A DNA stretch of 12,421 nt, taken from assembly GCA_947074335.1 (NCBI GenBank), contig CAMTPG010000043.1, forward strand, positions 1-12,421, read 5' to 3'. Position numbers and translations under genes: made by a program. This DNA comes from an uncultured Parabacteroides sp. GTDB lineage: Bacteria > Bacteroidota > Bacteroidia > Bacteroidales > Tannerellaceae. Below the pieces are notes generated by a model. The model was not told the DNA's origin. It searched no databases and saw nothing but the letters and a program-made list of their open reading frames with translations. Of the stretch, positions 7,128-12,421 are shown one piece after another (positions within the stretch are counted from its first letter, which is position 1; every line of letters starts with the position of its first letter).

Positions 7128-8918
7128 TTATTTACCAGATAATTTTTCTTTCAAAGCTGCAAGTTCTTCGATATCACCCAAAGTTGTTTTTTCTACAGAA
7201 CCTGTAGTCAAAGCAGCTGATTCTTCTTTCTTAGCACGTTTCGGAGCGCCTTCTTTTTTAGCAGACTCTTTTTTCGCACCTTTTTGCTCGTCTTCGAAAA
7301 TACGGCTGTGAGAAAGGATAATGCGTTTTGCTTCTTTGTTGAATTCGATTACTTTGAACTGCATTTTTTCGTCAGACTGAGCCTGAGAACCATCTTCTTT
7401 CACCAGGTGTTTCGGAGTTGCGAAACCTTCAACGCCATAAGGCAATGAGATTACAGCACCTTTATCCAACACTTCGATGATAGTACCTTCGTGGATTGAA
7501 CCTACAGTGAAGATTGTTTCGAATACATCCCATGGGTTTTCTTCCAATTGTTTGTGGCCTAAGCTCAAGCGACGGTTTTCTTTGTCGATTTCCAATACCT
7601 GAACGTCGATCTCTGCACCAATCTGAGTGAATTCAGAAGGATGTTTGATTTTCTTAGTCCAAGACAGGTCAGAAATGTGGATCAAACCATCAACACCTTC
7701 TTCGATTTCTACGAATACACCGAAGTTAGTGAAGTTACGAACTTTAGCAGTGTGACGTGATGCAACCGGGAAACGTTCTTCGATGTTTTCCCATGGGTCA
7801 GCTTTCAGCTGTTTGATACCCAGTGACATCTTACGCTCGTCGCGATCCAGAGTCAGGATAACTGCTTCAATTTCGTCGCCTACTTTCATGAAATCCTGAG
7901 CTGAACGCAGGTGCTGAGTCCAAGACATTTCAGAAACGTGGATCAAACCTTCTACGCCGGCAGCGATTTCGATGAATGCACCGTAATCAGCCATCACAAC
8001 TACTTTACCGTTTACTTTATCGCCAACTTTCAGTTCAGCATCCAAAGCATCCCATGGGTGCGGAGTAAGCTGTTTCAAGCCGAGAGCGATACGTTTTTTC
8101 TCGTCGTCGAAATCCAGGATAACCACGTTGATTTTCTGATCCAACTGTACGATTTCTTCCGGATGAGAAACACGTCCCCATGAAAGATCTGTAATGTGAA
8201 TCAAACCGTCTACGCCGCCCAGGTCGATGAATACACCGTAAGAAGTGATGTTCTTAACAGTTCCTTCCAGTACCTGACCTTTTTCGAGTTTAGAGATGAT
8301 ATCTTTTTTCTGTTGTTCCAGTTCAGCTTCGATAAGCGCTTTGTGAGATACAACAACGTTTTTGAATTCCTGGTTGATTTTAACAATCTTGAATTCCATT
8401 GTTTTACCAACAAATACATCGTAATCGCGGATCGGTTTCACGTCGATCTGAGAACCCGGCAAGAATGCTTCGATGCCAAATACGTCTACGATCATACCGC
8501 CTTTTGTACGACATTTGATAAAACCTTTGATGATTTCGTCTTTTTCCAATGCTTCGTTAACACGTTCCCATGAGCGTGAAGCGCGCGCTTTTTTGTGTGA
8601 AAGGATCAGCTGTCCTTTTTTGTCTTCCTGGTTTTCGATGTAAACTTCTACTTCGTCGCCAGCTTTTAATTCCGGATTGTAACGGAATTCTGACATCGGA
8701 ACAACACCGTCAGATTTGAAACCGATGTTTACTACTACTTCACGTTTGTTCAATGAAGTAACAGTACCCATAACAACTTCTTTGTCTTTTACTGTGTTCA
8801 GTGTGTCGTCATACGTTTTTACAAGATCGTCCTTGCTTACAGTGTTGTAAGAATCGCCCTTTTCAAGAGCATCCCAATCGAAGTTATCGATGGGTTGAAT
8901 GTTCTTTAAATTTTCCAT
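7128..8918 (-). CDS. rpsA: 30S ribosomal protein S1
   Basis: RNA-binding protein of the small ribosomal subunit that helps recruit and unfold mRNA, important in a phylum that rarely uses Shine-Dalgarno pairing. It is 596 residues with six S1/OB-fold domains at about 46-110, 127-193, 215-283, 301-371, 388-457 and 474-537. Domains 3-5 are the most alike: each shows GxVxxxxxxGxFxxI, GLIHxxxxSW and then KQL...PW(D/E). The repeated PW codons leave CCCATGGG near 7530, 7790 and 8050 as DNA-level signs of the internal duplication. Domain 6 is degenerate and lacks the GLIH..SW motif. The C-terminus (541-596) is a Lys/Glu/Ala-rich, low-complexity tail. The start at 8918 (MENLKNIQPIDNFDWDALEKG) fits Bacteroidota S1 proteins. 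It has its own promoter about 80 bases upstream. Confidence 0.97.
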   Translation of the reverse strand: MENLKNIQPIDNFDWDALEKGDSYNTVSKDDLVKTYDDTLNTVKDKEVVMGTVTSLNKREVVVNIGFKSDGVVPMSEFRYNPELKAGDEVEVYIENQEDKKGQLILSHKKARASRSWERVNEALEKDEIIKGFIKCRTKGGMIVDVFGIEAFLPGSQIDVKPIRDYDVFVGKTMEFKIVKINQEFKNVVVSHKALIEAELEQQKKDIISKLEKGQVLEGTVKNITSYGVFIDLGGVDGLIHITDLSWGRVSHPEEIVQLDQKINVVILDFDDEKKRIALGLKQLTPHPWDALDAELKVGDKVNGKVVVMADYGAFIEIAAGVEGLIHVSEMSWTQHLRSAQDFMKVGDEIEAVILTLDRDERKMSLGIKQLKADPWENIEERFPVASRHTAKVRNFTNFGVFVEIEEGVDGLIHISDLSWTKKIKHPSEFTQIGAEIDVQVLEIDKENRRLSLGHKQLEENPWDVFETIFTVGSIHEGTIIEVLDKGAVISLPYGVEGFATPKHLVKEDGSQAQSDEKMQFKVIEFNKEAKRIILSHSRIFEDEQKGAKKESAKKEGAPKRAKKEESAALTTGSVEKTTLGDIEELAALKEKLSGK

Positions 8919-8994
8919 TCTCTACTAGTTAATACTTAATTTACTTTTAATTAATAAGTTGGACATTATATTGTCATCATCTCAAAAATCGGCA

Positions 8995-9023
8995 CAAAGG
9001 TAATGCTTTTTTCTGATATACAA
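8995..9023 (-). promoter_or_regulatory. Bacteroidota-type promoter for rpsA
   Basis: On the minus strand, TACCTTTG (8995-9002, TAnnTTTG) has TTG (9021-9023) 18 bases upstream. The predicted start is near 8989, giving an A/U-rich leader of about 70 bases before the ATG at 8918. The -33 element is only 17 bases from the end of the upstream co-directional gene (9040), and no terminator intervenes. Confidence 0.72.
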
Positions 9024-9039
9024 TTAGTTTGTAGTATAT

Positions 9040-9408
9040 TTATTCCTGATTTTTCGATTTATTAGATAAAGCAGCCTTTTTCTCCAGTTTACGGCGCACC
9101 AGATAGTCTAACCCCAACAAACCCAGTGCCGAACAGCCAATCGAGAAATAAAAGGCGATTTCGCCCATATTGAATCCCGGAATGCGGAATCCCGGCATTT
9201 TGAAGCAGACGAAAAAAACAAGAACCAGACTTACCAGCAACAACGATGTAATCGAAGCAATCCAAATGCCCCGGCGATCACTGCGACGCTGCTGTATTTC
9301 GGCTTCCTTCGCAACCTCTTGCATCAGACGTTCGCGAAATGAAGCGGGAAGCTTGTCTTCAGGCATTGCCCGAAACAGTTCATGCATCTTGTCGTTTCTT
9401 TTTTCCAT
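9040..9408 (-). CDS. Two-TM membrane protein, putative anti-sigma factor or regulator
   Basis: A 122-residue protein encoded 6 bases downstream of the ECF sigma gene, clearly in the same operon. The N-terminal 45 residues are cytoplasmic-like, charged and helical (LFRAMPEDKLPASFRERLMQEVAKEAEIQQRR). Two hydrophobic segments follow (about 48-69 and 83-105), separated by a short loop with a repeated GF.IPGF pattern (MPGFRIPGFNMGE), then a basic tail. By position it is the natural candidate to bind and inhibit the sigma factor at the inner membrane. It lacks the HxxxCxxC zinc motif of ZAS anti-sigma factors and has no large periplasmic domain, so the mechanism would be non-standard. An internal ATG at 9387 would give 115 residues. 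The function is inferred from context only. Confidence 0.82.
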   Translation of the reverse strand: MEKRNDKMHELFRAMPEDKLPASFRERLMQEVAKEAEIQQRRSDRRGIWIASITSLLLVSLVLVFFVCFKMPGFRIPGFNMGEIAFYFSIGCSALGLLGLDYLVRRKLEKKAALSNKSKNQE

Positions 9409-9414
9409 AGCTTT

Positions 9415-9969
9415 TTAATCCTCCATTTGTTTAAATAAACCATATAATTTTTTGCGGATCCGAAACAGCTTCGTCTTTACATTCGTTTGTGTAAGGCTGC
9501 TGATCAGGGCAATCTCTTCAATGCTTTTCTCCTCTTTGTAAAATAACAGGATCAAAGCTCTTTCGCCGGGCGATAACTGATCCAACGCCTTTTCCAGCAA
9601 TACGATACGTGCTTCGGTTGTTTCAAAATCCAACCCGTTATCAACAGCCGTATCGGCAAAATTGTTTAGCGTCGAATCATCAATTGTTAACCATTCCAGT
9701 TTCTTTTTGCGTACGGCCGAAAGTGCCGTATTGTAAGCTATGCGATAAAGCCAGGTCGAGAAAGCACAATCGCCTTTGAAGGAGTCGAGTTTGCGGAATA
9801 CCTTCAGAAAGACATCCTGTGTAAGCTCTTCTGCATCCTCCCGGTTTTGTACAACTCTGACAATCAGCGCAAAAACCGTCTGACTGTATCGATCGGCCAG
9901 ACAGGCAAAACTTTCGATGTGGCCTGCCCGGATACGTTGTATATAATATGTATCCGTATATAACTCCAT
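9415..9969 (-). CDS. ECF-type RNA polymerase sigma factor (sigma-70 family)
   Basis: Group 4 (ECF) sigma factor that directs RNA polymerase to a small regulon. It is 184 residues, normal length. Region 2 covers about 22-90, with DAEELTQDVFLKVFRKLDSFKGDCAFSTWLYRIAYNTALSAVRKK (45-89), the 2.1-2.4 signature including the -10-binding helix. A variable acidic linker (95-122) follows. Region 4 covers about 123-176, with LSPGERALILLFYKEEKSIEEIA (132-154) and the helix-turn-helix recognition part TNVKTKLFRIRKKL (162-175). It begins an operon with the two-TM gene. The upstream TGTAACC-N14-GCGTC element ends 13 bases before the ATG at 9969, implying autoregulation with a nearly leaderless mRNA. The inducing signal is not evident. 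Confidence 0.97.
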   Translation of the reverse strand: MELYTDTYYIQRIRAGHIESFACLADRYSQTVFALIVRVVQNREDAEELTQDVFLKVFRKLDSFKGDCAFSTWLYRIAYNTALSAVRKKKLEWLTIDDSTLNNFADTAVDNGLDFETTEARIVLLEKALDQLSPGERALILLFYKEEKSIEEIALISSLTQTNVKTKLFRIRKKLYGLFKQMED

Positions 9970-9982
9970 GGTTTATAGAATA

Positions 9983-10008
9983 GACGCAGATTTGCCGGTC
10001 AGGTTACA
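9983..10008 (-). promoter_or_regulatory. ECF-type promoter of the sigma operon (predicted autoregulation)
   Basis: On the minus strand, TGTAACC (10002-10008) is followed after 14 bases by GCGTC (9983-9987). The AAC core of the -35 and the CGTC of the -10 are typical of ECF promoters. The predicted start of transcription, 6-8 bases beyond the -10, is only about 6-8 bases before the sigma ATG. No housekeeping TAnnTTTG element is seen in this interval. Confidence 0.75.
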
Positions 10009-10050
10009 GCATCGGACAGTAAAAGTAGTTATTTTTTTATTTTCTTTTTT

Positions 10051-10076
10051 TGTAACCTTTTTTCCGAAACAGCGTC
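10051..10076 (+). promoter_or_regulatory. ECF-type promoter of the divergent membrane-protein gene
   Basis: TGTAACC (10051-10057) is followed after 14 bases by GCGTC (10072-10076), the same two blocks and spacing as the element in front of the sigma gene. It lies 43 bases before the ATG at 10120 and is preceded by a T-rich tract (10030-10050) that could act as an UP-like element. This makes the divergent gene a predicted target of the neighbouring sigma factor. Confidence 0.75.
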
Positions 10077-10119
10077 AAATAGGCAAAACGAATTAATAAC
10101 AACTTAAAATTATACAATT

Positions 10120-10539
10120 ATGATGGATTTTATTATGGTTCCCTGCGTGGTAGGGATCGTTTTTGCCGGGGTTTATTTTATTTTTAGTTTATTTGTACGC
10201 CGTCGCGAACGTATTATGCTGATCGAAAAGCTGGGCGATAAACTGACAAGTGCCGATATTGGCTGTAAAATCAATCTGCCCGCCTTTAATACGCCGGGTA
10301 TCTCCTTTAATGCGCTGAAAATAGGTTGTTTGCTGATGGGAATCGGTTTGGGCGTAATGGTTGGTTTTGTATTGAATGTGGTGCTCGAATCGAATAGCAG
10401 TAACTGGAATTTACTGAATGTGTATAAATTGCAAAGTGCAGCTTATGGCGCATCGGTACTGTTTTTTGGCGGAACCGGACTCATCATTGCCTTTATTGTG
10501 GAGATGATGATGAAACGGAAAAAAAAGATTGAAGATTGA
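10120..10539 (+). CDS. Small three-TM membrane protein, possibly DUF6249-type
   Basis: A 139-residue inner-membrane protein. Hydrophobic segments lie at about 6-26, 66-88 and 107-130. Between the first two is a basic cytoplasmic-like stretch (RRRERIMLIEKLGDKL, 27-42), and the protein ends in a lysine-rich tail (MKRKKKIED). The arrangement resembles DUF6249-type proteins found beside ECF sigma genes in Bacteroidota; that family name is from memory and should be tested. Two adjacent ATG codons (10120, 10123) could each start translation. It is divergent from the sigma operon and has its own copy of the ECF-type promoter, so it is probably made when the sigma factor is active. Its molecular function is unknown; an accessory sensor, feedback regulator or envelope-stress effector are all possible. 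No clear terminator follows directly. Confidence 0.87.
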   Translation: MMDFIMVPCVVGIVFAGVYFIFSLFVRRRERIMLIEKLGDKLTSADIGCKINLPAFNTPGISFNALKIGCLLMGIGLGVMVGFVLNVVLESNSSNWNLLNVYKLQSAAYGASVLFFGGTGLIIAFIVEMMMKRKKKIED

Positions 10540-10734
10540 TCAACAGCCGGCATAAAATATTTGCTTGAAATTCTCCTGTATATACCTTATATATAATATT
10601 ATGGGTGGCTATTTTTTAGCATGGAATAAGCAGCTGCTTTATGGCAGACTGTTTATAGAATAATATCAATCAGATTTAATCCGGCATCCTGCCGATAAAA
10701 TAAAGTTCACTCTGTCGTCTTTATCTGCAAGGAT
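10540..10734. other. Intergenic region without recognisable gene
   Basis: The roughly 200 A/T-rich bases between the three-TM membrane protein gene and the terminator of the flavoprotein gene contain no ORF with protein-like character. I found no TAnnTTTG promoter with a partner element. A perfect 12-bp palindrome, AAGCAGCTGCTT, lies at 10628-10639 and may be chance. Confidence 0.6.
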
Positions 10735-10740
10735 ATAAAT

Positions 10741-10775
10741 AAAAAAGCCCGATTGTCATTCCGACAACCGGGCTT
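10741..10775 (-). terminator. Terminator of the flavoprotein gene
   Basis: A 13-pair stem with one A/C mismatch (10745-10757 with 10763-10775; AAGCCCG and CGGGCTT at the base) has a 5-base loop. On the minus strand it ends in a run of T (complement of 10741-10746). It lies 16 bases after the stop of the gene at 10791. On plus it is followed by CTGTTTTTC, so weak termination of the membrane-protein transcript is also possible. Confidence 0.88.
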
Positions 10776-10790
10776 CTGTTTTTCTTCGTG

Positions 10791-11870
10791 TTAAGCCGGC
10801 GATTTTTCTTTCGCCCGCCATTCATCCATCAGTTCCTGAATGGTCTCTTTTACCGACATGATGCGCTCGGTGCGCCATGCATTCGATCCGGCAAAAGCAT
10901 AGCCCTGATCGAGCTTTCCGCGGAATGCATTGTAAAGCGCCGTGACAATGCAATAGGGACTGCGCGAAATATCGCAGGTCTTAATGCAGTTGAACGGACA
11001 GGATTTGGGCTGCTTCAGTCCGGATTTTACTTTATCCAGAAAACTGCTTCGGATGGCGCGTCCGGGCATGCCGACCGGACTCTTGATAATCTCAATGTCC
11101 GCCTCTTCGGCCTGCACATAACTCTCTTTGAAAGCATCGGATGCATCGCATTCGTCTGTGGCCACAAACCGGGTTCCTAACTGTACGCCTGAAGCTCCAA
11201 GGTCCATCATGCGTTTGATATCTTCACCCGTATAAATGCCTCCTGCCGCAATTACCGGGATTCTCTTATTGTATTTTTCTTCAAAAAATGCAACTTCCTG
11301 TACCACCTGTGGCAACAACTCTTCGAGCGAAAAATGCGCATCTTCGAGTTGATTCTCTTTGTAACCCAGATGACCGCCTGCTTTGGGGCCTTCCAGTACA
11401 ACGGCATCGGGCAGATAGTCGTAGTTGTTTTTCCATTTTTCGCAGATGATGCGTACCGCACGCGGGCTCGAAACAATCGGAACCAGCTTGGTTACGCTGT
11501 CTTTCTTCAAGAACGAAGGCAGATCGAGCGGAAGGCCTGCACCACTGAAAATAATGTCTACTTTTTCAGAAACACTGGTTTTTACCAGCTCTGCAAAATC
11601 GGAAAGCGCCACCATAATGTTCACGCCGATAATGCCTTTGGCTTTTTCGCGTGCCTTACGGATCTCTTCTTTCAAACCAAGATTGCCGGCTTCTGTGTAG
11701 TTAGGTGAAAATTTTTTGTATAATAAACCGAGACCGGCTGCGGAGATAACGCCAATCCCACCTTCATTTGCAACGGCCGAGGCTAAGCCGGATAGGGAAA
11801 TTCCTACGCCCATTCCACCTTGGATGATTGGAATGCGGGCTTTCAGATCCCCAATTGATAATGTCTTCAT
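10791..11870 (-). CDS. Nitronate monooxygenase / FabK-like FMN oxidoreductase
   Basis: TIM-barrel flavoprotein of the 2-nitropropane dioxygenase family. Relatives oxidise alkyl nitronates or, as FabK, reduce enoyl-ACP in fatty acid synthesis; sequence alone does not decide between them. It is 359 residues. IPIIQGGMGVGISLSGLASAVANEGGIGVIS (13-43) is the N-terminal FMN-binding signature. GPKAGGHLG (161-169) contains the conserved histidine H167. PVIAAGGIYTGEDIKRMMDLGASGVQLGTRFVAT (205-238) forms the phosphate-binding end of the barrel. A C-terminal extension carries four cysteines (C291, C295, C299, C307) in the pattern Cx3Cx3Cx7C, then AFAGSNAWR (325-333). Annotation pipelines would probably call it nitronate monooxygenase. 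It is transcribed alone and ends in a strong terminator. Confidence 0.93.
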   Translation of the reverse strand: MKTLSIGDLKARIPIIQGGMGVGISLSGLASAVANEGGIGVISAAGLGLLYKKFSPNYTEAGNLGLKEEIRKAREKAKGIIGVNIMVALSDFAELVKTSVSEKVDIIFSGAGLPLDLPSFLKKDSVTKLVPIVSSPRAVRIICEKWKNNYDYLPDAVVLEGPKAGGHLGYKENQLEDAHFSLEELLPQVVQEVAFFEEKYNKRIPVIAAGGIYTGEDIKRMMDLGASGVQLGTRFVATDECDASDAFKESYVQAEEADIEIIKSPVGMPGRAIRSSFLDKVKSGLKQPKSCPFNCIKTCDISRSPYCIVTALYNAFRGKLDQGYAFAGSNAWRTERIMSVKETIQELMDEWRAKEKSPA

Positions 11871-11898
11871 TTAAGTAATATGTTATTAAATTACGATG

Positions 11899-11931
11899 CG
11901 AAAGTAGCACAAATAATTAGAAAGTGTGCAA
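11899..11931 (-). promoter_or_regulatory. Possible promoter of the flavoprotein gene
   Basis: On the minus strand, TACTTTCG (11899-11906) differs from TAnnTTTG at one base. A TTG (11929-11931) lies 22 bases upstream, at the long end of accepted spacing. It would give a leader of about 25 bases to the ATG at 11870. Confidence 0.4.
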
Positions 11932-12302
11932 TTTGCTGGTGAAAACATCTCAATTATCTGTTAATAATTTAGTATATGGCTGTTATTTAAAATGTTATAT
12001 ATTTTATAAAAAGTTAAATAAAACAGAGAGATAATCGATTTCAGCACAATTTATGATAAAACAGAAATCGGATGATAGAGCATTTGCCTTCCGATAATTG
12101 TCAAAAGGCCTTCCGATAATTATCAAAAGGTCTTCCGACAATTGTCAAAAGGCCTTCCGACAATTATCAAAAGGTCTTTTGATAATTATCAAAAGGCAAA
12201 CGCGTCAAAAAAGGTTTAGATTCTGTCTGTCGATCAAATCCCGTCGGTCTAAATGAATGGAACATCTTTTAGTGCGACAGAACGATTAAAATATAAAAAA
12301 GA
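11932..12302. other. Intergenic region around the repeat array
   Basis: Apart from the repeat array, this part of the 432-bp gap between the flavoprotein start (11870) and the end of the contig-edge gene (12303) has no protein-like ORF. The part left of the array (11940-12080) is very A/T-rich. The part to its right contains a 7-bp inverted repeat TCTGTCG/CGACAGA (12226-12232 with 12275-12281) with a 42-base loop, too open to be a terminator. Confidence 0.6.
12083..12200. repeat. Array of five 22-bp near-palindromic tandem repeats with flanking inverted repeat
   Basis: Five contiguous 22-bp units (12087-12108, 12109-12130, 12131-12152, 12153-12174, 12175-12196) follow the pattern YCTTYYGAYAATTRTCAAAAGG. 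Each has a palindromic or near-palindromic core GAYAATTRTC and pairing ends CTT/AAG. Unit 5 contains a perfect 20-bp palindrome (12176-12195). Units 1-4 carry CC instead of TT in the left arm, which breaks the symmetry. Right-core base G or A and the following junction GGCC or GGTC alternate together, giving a 44-bp higher-order period (12087-12130 and 12131-12174 differ at 3 of 44 positions). TTTGCCTT (12083-12090) and AAGGCAAA (12193-12200) bracket the array as an inverted repeat. It lies between two minus-strand genes. Function unknown. Confidence 0.95.
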
Positions 12303-12421
12303 TCATGATTCATCCTCCTCTTTTTTGACAGTTGCTTTCTTTTTCTTCAATCTGCCGCTTTTGTGTAGGGCTTCGGCGATGATCCATTGCAGCTGTCCGT
12401 TTGTGGAACGGAATTCATCAG
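12303..12421 (-). CDS. Ribbon-helix-helix (Arc-like) DNA-binding protein, C-terminal fragment
   Basis: Only the last 38 residues are in the window; the frame runs off the right edge and stops with TGA at 12303-12305. The fragment begins DEFRSTNGQLQWIIAEALHKSGRLKKKK and ends in a charged tail ATVKKEEDES. R-S-x-N-x-Q-[LI]-x-[WF]-[IL]-x-x-[EA]-A-L is the end of helix A and most of helix B of small Arc-type proteins that often accompany SPFH/Band-7 genes in Bacteroidota and Actinobacteria (from memory). If so, the missing N-terminus holds the DNA-contacting beta strand. It reads toward the repeat array, which lies just past its stop. The fold assignment rests on a short fragment. Confidence 0.72.
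   Translation of the reverse strand, partial: DEFRSTNGQLQWIIAEALHKSGRLKKKKATVKKEEDES

Noticed and set aside
8196..8573. 125-codon plus-strand ORF inside rpsA
   Set aside because: It is Phe- and Tyr-rich antisense of conserved S1 domains, a typical shadow frame.
10628..10639. 12-bp palindrome AAGCAGCTGCTT as a regulator site or terminator
   Set aside because: It has no loop and no T run, is about 90 bases after the nearest gene end, and is short enough to be chance.
11334..11708. Plus-strand ORFs inside the flavoprotein gene
   Set aside because: They are antisense to the FMN-barrel coding sequence, with no promoter or family signature.
12087..12196. CRISPR array
   Set aside because: The repeats are contiguous with no unique spacers, the 22-bp unit is a direct tandem, and no cas gene is present.
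12226..12281. TCTGTCG/CGACAGA inverted repeat as terminator of the contig-edge gene
   Set aside because: A 7-bp stem with a 42-base loop and no adjacent T run is not a credible terminator.

Overview
The window looks like one end of a draft contig from a Bacteroidota genome, most likely order Bacteroidales. The evidence is the protein content (a Bacteroidota-type AlaS and a six-domain S1), several promoters with the Bacteroides-type -7 element TAnnTTTG paired with a TTG/TTTG element about 19 bases upstream, and start sites without strong Shine-Dalgarno sequences. Assignment to a genus (Parabacteroides-like or a relative) would be a guess. Bases 1-48 are not genomic. They are an Illumina P7 adapter tail, an 8-base index and the Read 2 primer site left on the contig end, and they cut the first gene.

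Layout. At 49-758 (-) is a truncated membrane-anchored M23 metallopeptidase, divergent from alaS (861-3482, +); their promoters are interleaved in about 30 bp. After a strong terminator come aroB (3660-4724, +) and a tRNA-Pro with GGG anticodon (4760-4836, +), the tRNA promoter overlapping the end of aroB. A small acidic hypothetical (4993-5202, -), an MFS transporter (5429-6667, +) and an 88-residue hypothetical (6778-7044, +) follow. A shared bidirectional terminator separates the last of these from rpsA (7128-8918, -), which has its own promoter at 8995-9023.

The ECF sigma-factor module occupies 9040-10539. It comprises a sigma gene (9415-9969, -), a two-TM putative anti-sigma or regulator gene six bases downstream (9040-9408, -), and a divergent three-TM membrane protein gene (10120-10539, +). 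Both sides of the intergenic region carry the same bipartite element, TGTAACC-N14-GCGTC, each correctly placed and oriented. This predicts that the sigma factor controls its own operon and the divergent gene, and it is the clearest regulatory circuit in the window.

The right end holds a nitronate monooxygenase/FabK-like flavoprotein (10791-11870, -) with a C-terminal cysteine cluster, then a 432-bp intergenic region, then the C-terminal end of a ribbon-helix-helix-like protein running off the contig (12303-12421, -). The intergenic region contains five contiguous 22-bp near-palindromic repeats (12087-12196) with a 44-bp higher-order alternation, bracketed by an 8-bp inverted repeat. I do not recognise this array. 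It and the ECF module are the best candidates for something undescribed; most of the remaining window is ordinary housekeeping sequence.
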